Shown here one piece after another: positions 35,401 through 47,110 of a DNA stretch of 64,000 nt. The position numbers and the translations under genes were made by a program. Origin of the DNA: Vicugna pacos (Eukaryota; Chordata; Mammalia; Artiodactyla; Camelidae). Position 1 is the first letter of the stretch; every line of letters begins with the position of its first letter. The stretch covers positions 7,502,001 to 7,566,000 of the forward strand of contig NC_132996.1 of assembly GCF_048564905.1 (NCBI RefSeq), in the 5' to 3' direction. The notes beneath the pieces are model-generated. The model was given only the letters and a program-made list of their open reading frames with translations. It made no database searches and was not told where the DNA came from.

Positions 35401-35439
35401 AAATATTTTTTTTTTAAGCAGAGAAACACTCAGGTAAGT

Positions 35440-35690
35440 AATTTAAAATGTATTAAGGGTTATGAAGAAAAAAAGAAAACACAAGTATTTAGATAGAGAG
35501 TAATGGGTGTGACAAAGTTAGACAAAGTATGACAGATGACCTCTTTAGCAGGTGATATTTAAGTGGAGGCCAGAGGATAAGCGGGAGCCAGTACGGGAAG
35601 AGCAGGAAGGGTGGTCCCGATGGAGGTCCAGTTGCAAAGGCCATAAGACAGAAAAGAGCTTGATATGCTCTGTGTCAGAATCTGGTTATA
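35440..35690 (-). mobile_element. L2 fragment, part 2
   Basis: Shows CAGGTGATATTTAAGTGGAG, AGGATAAGCGGGAGCCAGTA and GGTCCAGTTGCAAAGGCCAT, matching in order the reverse complement of the L2 3' region (ggtgacatttgagcaaagac, gcaaaggccctgag). Confidence 0.55.
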
Positions 35691-36130
35691 ATACTCTACA
35701 AGGACCACGTGGTTAACACACTCTGTGTGGACAGACAGACAGAACAAATCAGCTTGAGTGGCAAGGTCCTGATTGATACAGATACTGAAGTTCTTGGACA
35801 GACAAAGGTCGACCAGAGAATCGTGTACTTGTTAAAGTGGGAAGCAGCTCACGTGAGCTGTGGGATCGAAGCAGATGCTCAGGTATTAATGTGAAGCTGC
35901 TGCGATCATGTTGGGATGCAGTGATGATCTACTGTACATGATAATGTGCTGTAAAGGAATTGACACGTGTAAGGATATTATTTCTTTGATCTTTACTTTC
36001 ATCAGATGGAAGGTTACTCTTCAGGTAGAGATACATGTTTTCATAACATGTTATTTTCCCCCCATAATGTGACACTTCACATAAAAAAGTATTAAATGGG
36101 CAACATAGACCATCTTGACAGCCTTGTGCC

Positions 36131-36135
36131 TTATT

Positions 36136-36170
<35 letters not shown>

Positions 36171-36212
36171 TTCATTCATTCATTCATTCATTCATTCATT
36201 CATTCATTTATT
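36131..36212. repeat. Compound (TTTA)n(TTCA)n repeat
   Basis: About ten TTTA units passing directly into about ten TTCA units, then TTTATTGGGGG. I see no SINE body beside it. Confidence 0.97.
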
Positions 36213-37877
36213 GGGGGTTAGAGAGGGAGTAGCAAAGAAGGAGTGAAGAAATTGAAGAAAATAAAGTATTAAAATAACTTAATTTGGCAGTTGGGTCTTA
36301 CCTAAAATGAAAGAGACTTTAAGGATCACTTTACTAAGCATATTACAAGACTTCCAAAAGCAAACACATCAAACTTATTAAATAAGCCTGCCTGGGGAAA
36401 TATCCTGTATTGTTTTGTTCTCCATAAATCTAGTTCTCTAATTTGTTTTATAAGATGACCTCCTTCTGTTTGTGGCTTTAGTGCAAATTCTGACACTTAA
36501 GCATTATTTAACTATAGGATATACTAAAACCTTTGACATCAAGGCAAAATAATTATTTTTGTATTTATCAGAATTGAGCTGTTTACCTGGGAACTTTTCA
36601 GGCATATGTGACACCACAACATGAGTAAATGGTGAAAACCATGACTTTTAAGATATTATTTAATCTTGAGCACTTAGCTAATATATTTGGGTTTAGAAAT
36701 CTTCCTTAGACATCTGCCAAATGACTCCTGGATGAATTTTAAGTTCCTGAAATATATTTCTACTTATAGGCACCTTTTGCTGGACCACCCAACACTTCTG
36801 ATGGACCATACAGCTGTTTATTTTGTTTTCAGTCTATTATGATCCTGCTCCTACTTAGATTTAAATAAAATTGCAATATGTTATTTCAATCAATCTTAAT
36901 ATCGGTAGAAAGCATGGTGTTTACCATTGTTGTGCCCTAAAACCCTCCTTACTAGCTGAATTTTTTTATACTTACTAATATTTTTGACCCATAAGCTAAG
37001 CCTACTTTAAACACCTTTATAGAACATGTTTAATCTCCAAGTACTTTATAGTTATGCTGGGGGATGAGCTGACAACTGAAGTTGAATGATTAGTAACTGT
37101 GTTAGAGATGCATTTATGCAAATTATAATTATAGAGTCTAGAAAGGATTCTGAGGTCTTATCACTCTAAAAAAAGAAAACAACAACACTCTGTTGAAAAT
37201 AAATCATAATACTCTAATCAAATATAATCAAAATCTCACTCTTGTTTCTATGCCGAATACTCATATTGTAAACATAATTGACAAGTGATTATATATCGTG
37301 AGATTTAAACCTTCAGAAATAGAATCATTAAGCATAGTATGCACTCACGTCTGAACTAAATCATCTTTCTGATTTGGGGAATGATTACGTGTGGTATATA
37401 TTGACAGCCGGTGTTACCATGTTATTATTTCAAGAGGTACTGAAGTAATCAATTGGCTCACTATAACTATTATCTTTATGATTTTTATACTCTCATATCT
37501 TATCAGAATTTAGGAGAGAATAGCACACTTTTCTCTTTTTATTTACATCACTGCTGAATAAAATTTTTAAATGATATTGAAATTTTAAGACAAGTAAGCT
37601 AAGAGATGTAAAGCTGTTTTTTTATTTAAGGAATTGTTCCTTTATGTCAAAATAGCAAACCTACATACATTATTGTTCATAGACGTGACTAGAAAGATAA
37701 TTATAACTGATTACTCTGTCAATTCCCATTTGCCCTTCTTTTAAAAAATGAATAGCCACCAAAAAGCCTCAATGTTTCATTCAAAGAAAATAAAACCTAG
37801 TAAAATAAGTGATCCAAAAATAAACCACCACATCTTCATAAACAATTGTGTCTAATTATAGAAGAATATGTACTTAC
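36213..37877. other. Intron DNA before exon A's donor, no clear feature
   Basis: AT-rich sequence between the compound repeat and exon A. No repeat or exon recognised. Confidence 0.5.
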
Positions 37878-37980
37878 TTGCCAAGTGCAAAGCACTCCAT
37901 CTTAACAGTTGCTCCCTTAGCAGCTGTAACCGTGAGAGGAAAATGGACCTCAATTTTCGGCTCATATTCTCCCATCACAC
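37878..37980 (-). CDS. CNTN5: CNTN5 exon A: first half of immunoglobulin domain 3
   Basis: Internal coding exon of contactin-5, a GPI-anchored neuronal adhesion protein with six Ig and four fibronectin III domains on the outer cell surface. On the minus strand a pyrimidine-rich tract and CAG precede the exon, and GTAAGT follows it. The 103 bases start with two bases completing a Gly codon, read [20 protein letters not shown] and end at ECFALG plus AA, the first two bases of an Asn codon. [11 protein letters not shown] is the hallmark start of contactin Ig3, and [19 protein letters not shown] fits CNTN5 rather than CNTN3, 4 or 6. The Cys is the B-strand cysteine of Ig3. From memory the human protein has Phe and Thr at two places where this one has Leu and Ala. 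In the contactin-3 to -6 group, Ig2-Ig3 is the reported contact region for PTPRG. The exon lies far from its neighbours, with 28.7 kb to the next. Confidence 0.96.
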
Positions 37981-38384
37981 CTGGGAAATAGAAAATAGTC
38001 TTTAAACATAAAATGACCGTCACTATTTCTTTCCATCCTGGAGTTGTTACATTGAAAAGCACTGTGTTATTAATATTTATTTGATGACTGCTAAATTTTT
38101 GATGCATTGGAATAAGACATACACTTAGACTCAATCATTAGGATGAAATCCTGATCTTCCCTTAAGGATTGGATTGCATGGATGTTCAATACCACTGAAA
38201 ATAATAATTACTGAAAGTTAATCAACACTGGTAGTTTAGCTACTGATTACATTCCAGAGGAGAGAAATAACTATGAACCTGTCCCATGGTAAGTAATTGT
38301 GTTGATTTTTTTAAATAGCTAGAGGTCTTAGAACTTTCTTTGTCATTGTCAAATAAATGAATACTTCTTTATTAAGTCAACATA

Positions 38385-38640
38385 TACGTATAGAATATCT
38401 ATAATATGCAAGCATTTTGCCAGGCATTGTGGGAGTTACAAAGATATACCAGCCATGGACAGTGCTCTCAAGCACTCAACAAACATATTCTTCAAAAAAG
38501 AAACATGTACTCAAGGATGGGAGAAGAGCTTCCAATTATATGAAAATAATTGTAATGTGAAACAGGAGGTGATGATGCCCTGAATGAGGTATCTCAAACG
38601 TATTGTGTGCATTTGAGGGGATTGTGAGAATAGTAATTTA
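38385..38640 (-). mobile_element. L2-like fragment
   Basis: ATCTATAATATGCAAGCATT then TTGCCAGGCATTGTGGGAGT and ATATACCAGCCATGGACAGT resemble the antisense L2 end. The younger L1 lies directly beyond it. Confidence 0.45.
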
Positions 38641-38647
38641 TTTATCT

Positions 38648-39525
38648 ATTCCTTCCTTCATTTATTTTTTTGAAGTCTAGTCAGTTTACAACGTTGTGTC
38701 AATTTCTGGTGTACAGCATAATGCTTCAGGCATACATATACATACATAATTTCATACTCATATTCTTTTTTATTATAGATTACTGTAAGATATTGAATAT
38801 AGTTCCCTGTGCTATACAGTATAAACTTGTTGTTTATCTATTTTATATATATTAGTTAGTATCTGCAAATCTCTAACTCCCAATTTATCCCTTCCCCCTC
38901 TTCCCCTACTGGTAACCATAAGTTTGTTTTCTATGTCTCTGAGTCTGTTTCTCTTTTCTAAGTATGTTCATTTGTCTTGTTTTTTTTTTTTTAAGATTCT
39001 ACATATAAGTGATATCATATAGTATTTTTTTCTCTTTCTGGCTTACTTTACTTAGAATGGCAATCTCCAGGTCCATCCATGTTGCTACAAATGGCATTAT
39101 TTTATTATTTTTATGGCTGAGTAGTATTCCATTGTATAAATATACCACAGCTTCTTTATCCAGTCATCTGTCAATGGGCATTTGGTTGTTTCTCTGTCTT
39201 GGCTATTGTAAACACTATTGCTATGAACATTGGGGTGAATGTATTTTTTTGACTTAAATTTCCCGCTGGATATATGCCCAGGAGTGGGATTGCTGGATCA
39301 TATGGTAAGTCTATTTTCAGTCTTTGGAGGATCTCCATACTGTTTTCCATGATGGTCGCACCAAACTGCATTCCTATCTCAGTGTAGGAGGGTTCTCTTT
39401 TTTTTCACAGCCTCTCCAGCATTTACCATTTGTGGACTTTTGAATGATGGTCATTCTTTTACTGATGTGAGGTTATACCTCACTGTAGTTTTGATTTGCA
39501 TTTCTCTGATAATTAGCAATTCCTT
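38648..39525 (-). mobile_element. Young L1 3' end, 5'-truncated
   Basis: L1 body about 38655-39518: GTCAGTTTACAACGTTGTGT, GTACAGCATAATGCTTCAGG, GTTCCCTGTGCTATACAGTA, CTCCCAATTTATCCCTTCCC, then ORF2. The minus frame 39171-39371 reads GATIMENSMEILQRLKIDLP then [12 protein letters not shown] and TFTPMFIAIVFTIAKTEKQP, the ORF2 C-terminal region. A 7-bp match ATTCCTT at 38648-38654 and 39519-39525 may be the target duplication. Same orientation as CNTN5. Confidence 0.9.
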
Positions 39526-40077
39526 GACATCACTCTTTTGAGGAACTTCAATCACAAAGTATTAGAGTCCAGGCATATCACATGTAGTACATCAATCATT
39601 AATGGTTTGCCATGGAAATCTGGTTTATTTCAGCTGTAATTTTTAACATCTCAAGTCACATGCAGCTATGCTTGTAATTTCTTTTGTAAAGTAGAGTTTG
39701 ATGATGAAAGGAAAGGGAAACAGTCCTGTAAGACACATAGTTAGAGATCAAAATAGGCTTATCTCTTCAGTCAAGGCAGCTCCTTTATTTTTTGATAGCT
39801 CCTGGTATTAAGCTAAGTATGTTCAAGAGACACTGCCTTGTGTCTTCATCGCCTTCCGCACACCTGAGCCTTCTGGCTTAGTTGACTGCCCTACTTTGGG
39901 ATTACGTGCCAGTAGAAGGTGACCTCAAATTACTCTAATTCCTAATAAACAGAAGTCTTCCAGCTGAGAGCACGTTACTCTCCTCTCCTAAGTGTTCATG
40001 GTTGTTGATTTTCTTATTTATTTCAATTACTTACAAAGAGCTAGGGTGCTTTTCCCTAAGTGGAATGCAACTTAGAG

Positions 40078-40200
40078 CAGTGTTTCTCCCAGTGCATTGC
40101 AGAACACAGAGCCAATGATCTCCACATTATCTGGATAACTTACTAAACTTTCAGGGTACAGCGTTCAACTCCAAGACCGGTGATATGTAATCTTTGAAAA
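40078..40200. mobile_element. Possible MER5A-like hAT MITE remnant
   Basis: CAGTGTTTCTCCCAGTGCAT starts like MER5-type elements (cagtggttctcaa), followed by CACATTATCTGGATAACTTA. Weak and diverged. Confidence 0.3.
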
Positions 40201-40678
40201 TGGGACTACACACTGTATATTTGAATTGTTTCTTTAGGTGACTTTATGTACATTAAAGATATTCAAAACAGGACATACCCTGGTCTGATTTTTATCATGT
40301 TACTTCTCACTGATGATTGTTAGGATGGCTTGCCTTAACAGTAAAGCAAATTATATTTAACTTTTATGTACTGGTACACACATCAAAGCTGGGTTTTATT
40401 CTGTCTAGAGATCAATTCTGATTAGTCAGCATCTAAGTGACAGCAGTTGTTAAATATTTCAAATGACATTTCCATCTGACACTCATAGTAATACTCACAT
40501 CTAGGGTCAAGAATTCATGTCCAATAAACCTTAAAAACTTGGTTTAGCTAATGAGTTAAAAACGTTTGGCTGGTCATTTTCTTATGTTCATATAAGAACA
40601 TTTACATTTTTGTCTTCAGTATCTGTCAGTTTTACTCAAAAACAGTTTCTTGTCTTCTAACAATAGTAGCTGTCTTCC

Positions 40679-40914
40679 CAGTGCTTTAAAAAAAATTTTT
40701 TTTCATTGACATATCATCAGTTTATAATGTTGTGTCAATTTCTGGTGTCCAGCATAATAGTTCAGTCATACATATGCATACATAAATTTGTTTTCATATT
40801 CTTTTTCATTATAGGTTGCTACAAGATATTGACTATAGTTTCCTGTGTTATACAGTATAAACTTTTGTTTATCTATTTTATATATAGTAGTTAGTATCTG
40901 CAAATCAGTGCTTT
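40679..40914 (-). mobile_element. Short L1 3' end with 9-bp target duplication
   Basis: L1 body 40688-40905, only the 3' UTR: CAGTTTATAATGTTGTGTCA, TTTCTGGTGTCCAGCATAAT, GTTGCTACAAGATATTGACT, GTTAGTATCTGCAAAT. Its T-rich (reverse A-tail) end is on the left. CAGTGCTTT flanks it exactly at 40679-40687 and 40906-40914. Confidence 0.92.
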
Positions 40915-40984
40915 TTGGGGGAAAAACTTCTTCCATCTTCTTTAACCATGAGAGTTGAATGGTATCCACTATCTTCCTATAGGT

Positions 40985-41425
40985 TCCGCTGTGGTTATTA
41001 ACTTGTTATGGGCATCTGATCCCAACTTGGCTAATTAGATTACCTCATTGCCCTAGACACGTTGTTTGATTCATGGATGGGCAGCTGAGGTTGGCACTTT
41101 TGAACTAGGGACCAGAAGTCTAAGTCTCAGTTCCTCCCTTGTGGCAAAAAAAGAAAAAAAAACAGAGCCTGCAAGTCTGAGAGCCACTGGTGCTTCCACT
41201 AGTGGAAGGAGATACCCTGCCATTGAAGAGAGTTAAGCCAATTTAGACAGAATTAAGCCAATGCAGACAGAGACGAAAAAAGTACAGGCAGAATGTTGGT
41301 TCCACGTGGGATTTAGTTTCTTGAACTTCTCTCAGTTAAATGAAATGAATTTCCTATTTTGTTTGTTATTTCAAGTTCGGTTTCTCAGTTGCAGCCAGAG
41401 AAAGTTCTGATTGATACCTCGCCGG
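40985..41425 (+). mobile_element. MaLR/ERVL-type LTR (MLT1-like), fossil
   Basis: Solo LTR-like element, old. It has the MLT1 internal order (ATCCCAACTTGGCTAATTAG, GAACTAGGGACCAGAAG) and the end TTCAGTTCG-like / CAGAGAAAGTTCTGATTGAT region. No internal retroviral sequence adjoins it. Borders are approximate. Broken and inactive. Confidence 0.6.
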
Positions 41426-41659
41426 GCTCAGCGTAACCAGTGGTGACCCTACGTCAGGTTCTACTCCATAGCTCTTCTGGCTTCTGGGTCTAGCACTCTC
41501 TAGATTAGGCAAAGGACAAGAAGGAGTGGTGGTGGGTTAGGGCCAAGAAAAATCAATATACGACATTTGCTCTATTTTAAAACATTGAAACTTTTAGTAG
41601 AGAATATTAATTCTAATATCTGTGTCTATCCGAGTAAAAGAGGATAAATGAAATTAGAA

Positions 41660-41950
41660 AAGCATAGATAAAGTACTATGGAAGCTGAGAGAAAGGAGAG
41701 GTTATTGACTAGGAAAACTGAGAAAAAATGAGGGAACTGCCTTAAGTGGTTTGTGACAGTGGGATGGATTTGAAGATGTGCTGGTGGAGGTTTAGTGACT
41801 CAAGTGAAAGAGACAGTTAGCAAAGACAGGGGCTTGAGATTCTGTCTGGAATATTAGCAGAAGATTCAATTTTATTGCACTGAGTATGAAGAAGTAGTCA
41901 AAGAGAAATTTCAAATATAAATAGGAGCTAGATGATAAATAATATCTACA
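41660..41950 (-). mobile_element. L2-like fragment (weak)
   Basis: Purine-rich sequence resembling antisense L2-associated DNA. Identification is tentative. Confidence 0.3.
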
Positions 41951-42466
41951 AATGTTATATTTTATTATTCATCTATTAAGATGCTTCATCAGTGGCTTGA
42001 TAAATTTGCTTGCACATGCTGCTGGAAAAACAGCTTCAACAATCAATAGGCACCTGATTTTATTTAGATATAGCACGTGGAGTTAATATTATACATACTC
42101 ATTATAACCAGTTATTACTTATTGGTAAATTGAATACGGTAAGCATAATGAAGATTCACGTAGGATAAGCATCAAAATGAAGGCCCTATGAACTAAACTG
42201 TAGTTTTCGCATTATATGGTTTGTAAATTTAAATGTGTTGAAATTACTTAGTAAAGTGTCTTGGGGATTTTCTTTTATTTCACCAGAAATATTTGTGATA
42301 TTAGAGTTCCTTACATTATTTTGCTTGATAGTACTTGAATTTCAATTGTGGCTTCCCTTGTAATTTTTTTTTACTGTCTTTAGGAATCTGAATATAAATA
42401 TATAGTTATTGTGCGACGTAAATCCCCTGATAAAGAAATGAAAGCTCAAATAAGTAGTAACAAGAA

Positions 42467-42507
<41 letters not shown>
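42467..42507. repeat. (ATG)n trinucleotide repeat
   Basis: About 13-14 uninterrupted ATG/GAT units. Confidence 0.97.
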
Positions 42508-42614
42508 AAAAATGAGTGAGGGGAGGAAGGAAATGACTAAATAGTGCCCGTTATGCCTACCAGATACTGTGCTATGTCACAAAACTATACTCATGCTTTC
42601 AGGACATATCAAAT

Positions 42615-42745
42615 ATCAACCCGTGATTCGTAGATAAATGATGCAAATCCCAACTCCATCTCTGGCTCTGCTGAAACATTGAGACGATGACAGAACCTCT
42701 GTGGATCTGTTTTCTCAGGTATAATGAGAATCCTATCTGTTATTG
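42615..42745 (+). mobile_element. MIR-like fragment
   Basis: AAATCCCAACTCCATCTCTG, then GGATCTGTTTTCTCAGGTAT and AATGAGAATCCTATCTG, follow the MIR sense order loosely. Confidence 0.45.
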
Positions 42746-45230
42746 TGGGTTTAGAAGTCTAGCACTGGTGTGTTAGGGAATAAATGTTGCACGTAAACAG
42801 ATCGTTTTTACTTACTGTATTCAAATAAGTTAAAAGTTATAACCTGCGAAAATTTTAATCACTTAAGAAAGTGTCCAGATGGCTTCTTTTCAATTCCCTG
42901 ATGAGCCCCTAAGTAACAATTTCACAAGCCTAGATAGATAGATAACATACTGTTTTCTCACCTCAAAAAGTGTGTATCACCCTGAATCATAATTTCTGGA
43001 GGTGACTCATTGTTATGTAAACAAAAGGATTGAAGGATCTCTTGACAAAAGGAAATAAATGACTTGTGCTATCTTCAAATACATGCCCCAGTACAAGCGC
43101 TATTTATCTAGGGAGACTGAGAAGAACCAGAGAGGTTATCATTGGGAGAATATGTCTTTCTTCACTATTATACATGTTCTGAAAATCAGAGAAACAGAAC
43201 CAGAGAAAAAAATCAGGTATAGATTTTTTCCCCTTCCCAACCACCAGGAATAAATCGATTAAAAGGTTGCCTCACACTGTAATTGATTTCCTCTGATTAC
43301 TACATTTTAAGACATTTTGCTCTGCTGTCTGTGCCACAGTGATTTAGGGAAGTCTGTCCATCTCTCCCACCACCATCTGAGAGCTTATTCTCTATGCATC
43401 AGTAACTTGGGAAAGAACTTATAAAAGTAAAGTCTAAAGAAATCAACTCTATACATATTTTTCTGAAAAAACATATAAGCTCCCTAGCATTAAAATAATA
43501 GACTAGAAAGAGCAAACTTGAAAAATTTGGTTACTAAAGGTTGAATATTCACTTTGAACGAGATGTTGAGAAGGTTTTCTTTTTTAAAAAAGTATTTTTC
43601 TTATTTTTATGAATTTCTACTCACAAATAAAGCTACAGAAACTTCTCTGTAAATACATCTACATACCAATACATATATATATGGCTTTATGATAAATCCA
43701 TTATTAAAGCTTATGGTTAAGTTTTTTGGCTCAAGTTTTCTGTGACTTTGTGAAGTGCGTCTGTGTGTCTGTGTGTCTATGTGTTTGCCTTTCGAACATT
43801 AGAAAAGAGAGTAAAAAATTTGATACCTGCTAATTTTCAGTACTTTGATTTTTATGAGATATTACCAAGACCTTTATAAGTGAAATAACAAATCAGCTAT
43901 TGAATAAACTAGGGTCCTCATTTCTACAGCCAAGGACCCTTCTTTGAAAGTCAACCTTTCTTTAACTGGACCCAGTAATAATGGGTAAAGAACTACACTG
44001 ACTCAAAAGAAAATTAAAAATAAAAATACAATGGTTCCAAATGGCAGATTAATGCTCAATCCAGTAATTACATGCTTTGAAGATCTCTAAACAGTTCTGT
44101 GGGAATCTTCTATCTTAATTAGAGTTGGTTCTTTTCAATTGTGATTTAATTAAAAACTGTATTTCTATACAATTTATTTGAATATTTCTACCAGAATCTA
44201 CCATTAAAAAAAGAAAGTAAAATGCCTCAGACGTATGATGGCTTTTCCTCACTGCACTAAACACATTAATCCTAAATTGTTGTAGCTCCAGTCCTTTCTA
44301 CAAGAAACTAAAAGTGTGCAGTGAGATAAAAATAAGACAAAGGGGAGACAGGGCAAACTTCAGTTAGGAGGGAGCAGTTTCTACACACACACCATCTAGA
44401 AGGCAGGGGGGACACACTCAAACTGGAGGGTAAAACTAGGCCAATGGAGAGTAGAAACACTGAGTCTAACAGCTGCGTCACCTCCGGGGGAAGAGAGGAA
44501 GAAACAGTCATACACTCCTCTTGCTAAGATTCCTAAAACCAACTGGATTCAGCTCCTTTGCAGTCACATTCCCGAGTCAAGCCATATTACAGACCCTGAC
44601 CTTGGGTTTCTCTAATATCTCCTTTCTCTTATCATTGAATGTTTCCTGAAAATCAAAGTCTCTCATTTAAGTTCGCTTGAGTGTACTTCTCTTCCTTGCA
44701 ACTTCCTAGAACGCTCACCCACGCTGCCTTTTATATCTAACTTTTTAATACTCTTTAGAAAGCTTGTCCCTTCCAGAAAGTTTCCTACCCATAGCTGTCT
44801 ACCTACTCATACAGTAATCACCAAGAAGCCTAGGGACTTAAAATACCCTGGAGGGGATTAGTTCTGCCGGCTCAGCTGATCAGCTGCATGACTCTGGGAG
44901 AAAAATGTGACAAAAGGGTTGTTTTAAACTATTGTTAAAAGTTTATTTTTAAGCTTTCATCTGCCCAGATTGTTTTCTCACTTCAGTCTTGTTGCTGAGA
45001 GCGCCAGCGCTCCCACTGTCAGCACTCAAGTTGGAGATGCTAAACATACCAGGCTCTGATTTGCTCTGTAAACAATTCACCACATATTTTATTTCATAAA
45101 CGCTTACTGATTTCAAAGACTCTGTGGATGATATGGTTCAAAAGATACATATTTCCAGAGGGAGGAATGTCCATCATCACAGCCTCATCACAGGGCTTTA
45201 TGTGCATTAAAGACTCTAGATAGAGAATAA
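42746..45230. other. Intron DNA, no clear feature
   Basis: AT-rich. A purine-rich stretch at 44300-44520 gives a 67-codon minus-strand frame with no recognisable similarity. No exon seen. Confidence 0.45.
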
Positions 45231-45237
45231 ACATTGG

Positions 45238-45478
45238 CGGAACACTTGCTATAAGCCGGATGCTGTGTTAACTGCACGCAACTAAATTGTCATTTAAATC
45301 TTTCAAGCACAACAAGGTAGATACGATTATCTCATTTTAAATCAGAAAAAACTGAGTATTGAATACATTAAAGTAACTTGCTCAATATCTCTGAGCTATT
45401 AAATGTCAGGTAAAGGGTTCAAATTTAGTACTATATTCATTCTGAAGCCAACTTAACCTCATTATTCTATGTTGCTCC
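45238..45478 (-). mobile_element. MIR, near full length
   Basis: CTTGCTATAAGCCGGATGCT, AAGGTAGATACGATTATCTC, ATTTTAAATCAGAAAAAACT, AAGTAACTTGCTCAATATCT and GGGTTCAAATTTAGTACTAT match in order the reverse complement of MIR (tgccaggcactgttc, attattatccccattttaca, taacttgcccaaggtcac, gggattcgaacccagg). Confidence 0.7.
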
Positions 45479-46079
45479 CCAGGAAGAGTTCCTGCTGTTT
45501 GCAAAGCAGAATTCATTTAGTCACTTCCAATTTTGCAGACAACTAAGTTTACTTAAATACTAGTTTCTCAGTAAAGTCCTTCCTTACTCTCTACCCCTTG
45601 GCCCTCCCCACCCAACTCAGGGCTGGGACTACACTGTTTTGTTCCTTTTGTATCTTCAAACCCTACAAAGTCAGGGCTAAAACAAATCTGATAACTGAAC
45701 TAATTAATCTACTTGTCATCAACTATGTGGAAGATGTGTGACTGATGACATCAAAGCTGAGAATATTTTATTTTTAAGTATTTCAATGCTTATGTTTTTT
45801 CTTGATTTTGAGGAAACTTGAATGTAATTTTCAAATCTTGAATTACAAAATCTATATTTAGTTTTAAATTATTGAGATATGATATTAGATCAAAAAATAT
45901 TTTGTGAGCCAATAAAACATCTTAATTTCTTCATAATCAATCAATTGCCACGTTCTGTTAATTGGGTTTTATGACTTCTTTCCCATCCATCCCTTTCTGT
46001 CCATTCTGATTGTCACTGCTTTAATTTGGATTCCCATTCATTCAGCTCATTAGCTTTGGCAATTGTGAAAATCCTTGGT

Positions 46080-47110
46080 GGCATGAGTGGCGGTCATTAA
46101 AGTCTCATAGGACTAGATACAAGGGAAAATAGAAGAGATATCTGAGATAGAGTTTATGCAGATCTTGGAAGAAGTCTTGCTATAAAGTTGAGCAAAGAAA
46201 ATAAGAGGAAAACCGGAGGGGGTGTTGAATCAAGAAATCGTTGCTTTTAAGACAGTAAATATTCCAATATGTTTACTGCTCAGAATGATTCGGTATGGAG
46301 GACACAAGTGATGCTTATGAGACAGAAGGGATAACTGAAGAAGGGAACTCCTTGCATTAGGTTAAGAGGGCATGGGATCCAGGGCACAGAACTGCCAGGA
46401 GCAGTTCATTAATCGTAAGAAGAGGTAAGGAAGCCTAAATGGATACAGACACAGGTAATACATGTTATATTTACTACCGGAAAAATGCATAACATCATAA
46501 ATTTACAGCAAAACCTGTGCTCAAAGTTATCTCTATATTTTTATACCCACAATCTGCTGCATAGATAGAAACACAAAGTCAATGGAACAAAGTGTGAGTT
46601 TGGGATTAGACATTGGCCAAGTGAGTAGAATATGATAGATCGGGGAGATACAGAGTTAGGAGTTTACAGAGAAGAATGTTTATAATAGGTGACTGTAATC
46701 TAAACTAGAGAGGGAAGGCACTGGAGGCCATGAGGATGTGATGACAGTGAGACAGTGGATTAATCAAAGGACTGGAAAGCCTGAGGGGCTGAAGAAGTGC
46801 TTGGGTGGCAAGTGCGAAACAGAATTATTTGGACAGAAAGGAGGCTGTGGGCAGAGAGCTGTTTAGTTCAAATTGAGATTTTGATGAAGGCAGAATGATT
46901 GGTGATGGCAAAATTCAGGCTATTTACCTTTGTACTGAGAGGCTAAGATGAGATGGAGTACAAGCTCATGGGAAGCAAGGAGGTCAAGACACCAAGGGGT
47001 CAGGACACTGAAAGGGATGCTGATGTAAATACAGATGTCACCAAGACAGAATATAACACCTTCTGTAGATGAGGAAGACTGAGCTAGGAGGAGGATAGAT
47101 TACTGCAACA
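46080..47110 (-). mobile_element. L2-like fragment(s)
   Basis: Long purine-rich stretch resembling antisense L2-associated sequence (GATTTTGATGAAGGCAGAAT, GAGGCCATGAGGATGTGATG). Identification by general order only; may contain gaps. Confidence 0.35.

Noticed and set aside
36110-36250. Camelid vic-1 type SINE next to the (TTTA)n tract
   Set aside because: The tRNA-like body with its A and B boxes is not visible; only the tetranucleotide repeat and a GGGGG tract remain.
42467-42507. CRISPR-like or coding repeat
   Set aside because: A plain trinucleotide microsatellite; no spacers, and the host is a mammal.
44300-44520. Purine-rich stretch as a processed pseudogene
   Set aside because: None of the translations in this stretch resembles a protein I know.
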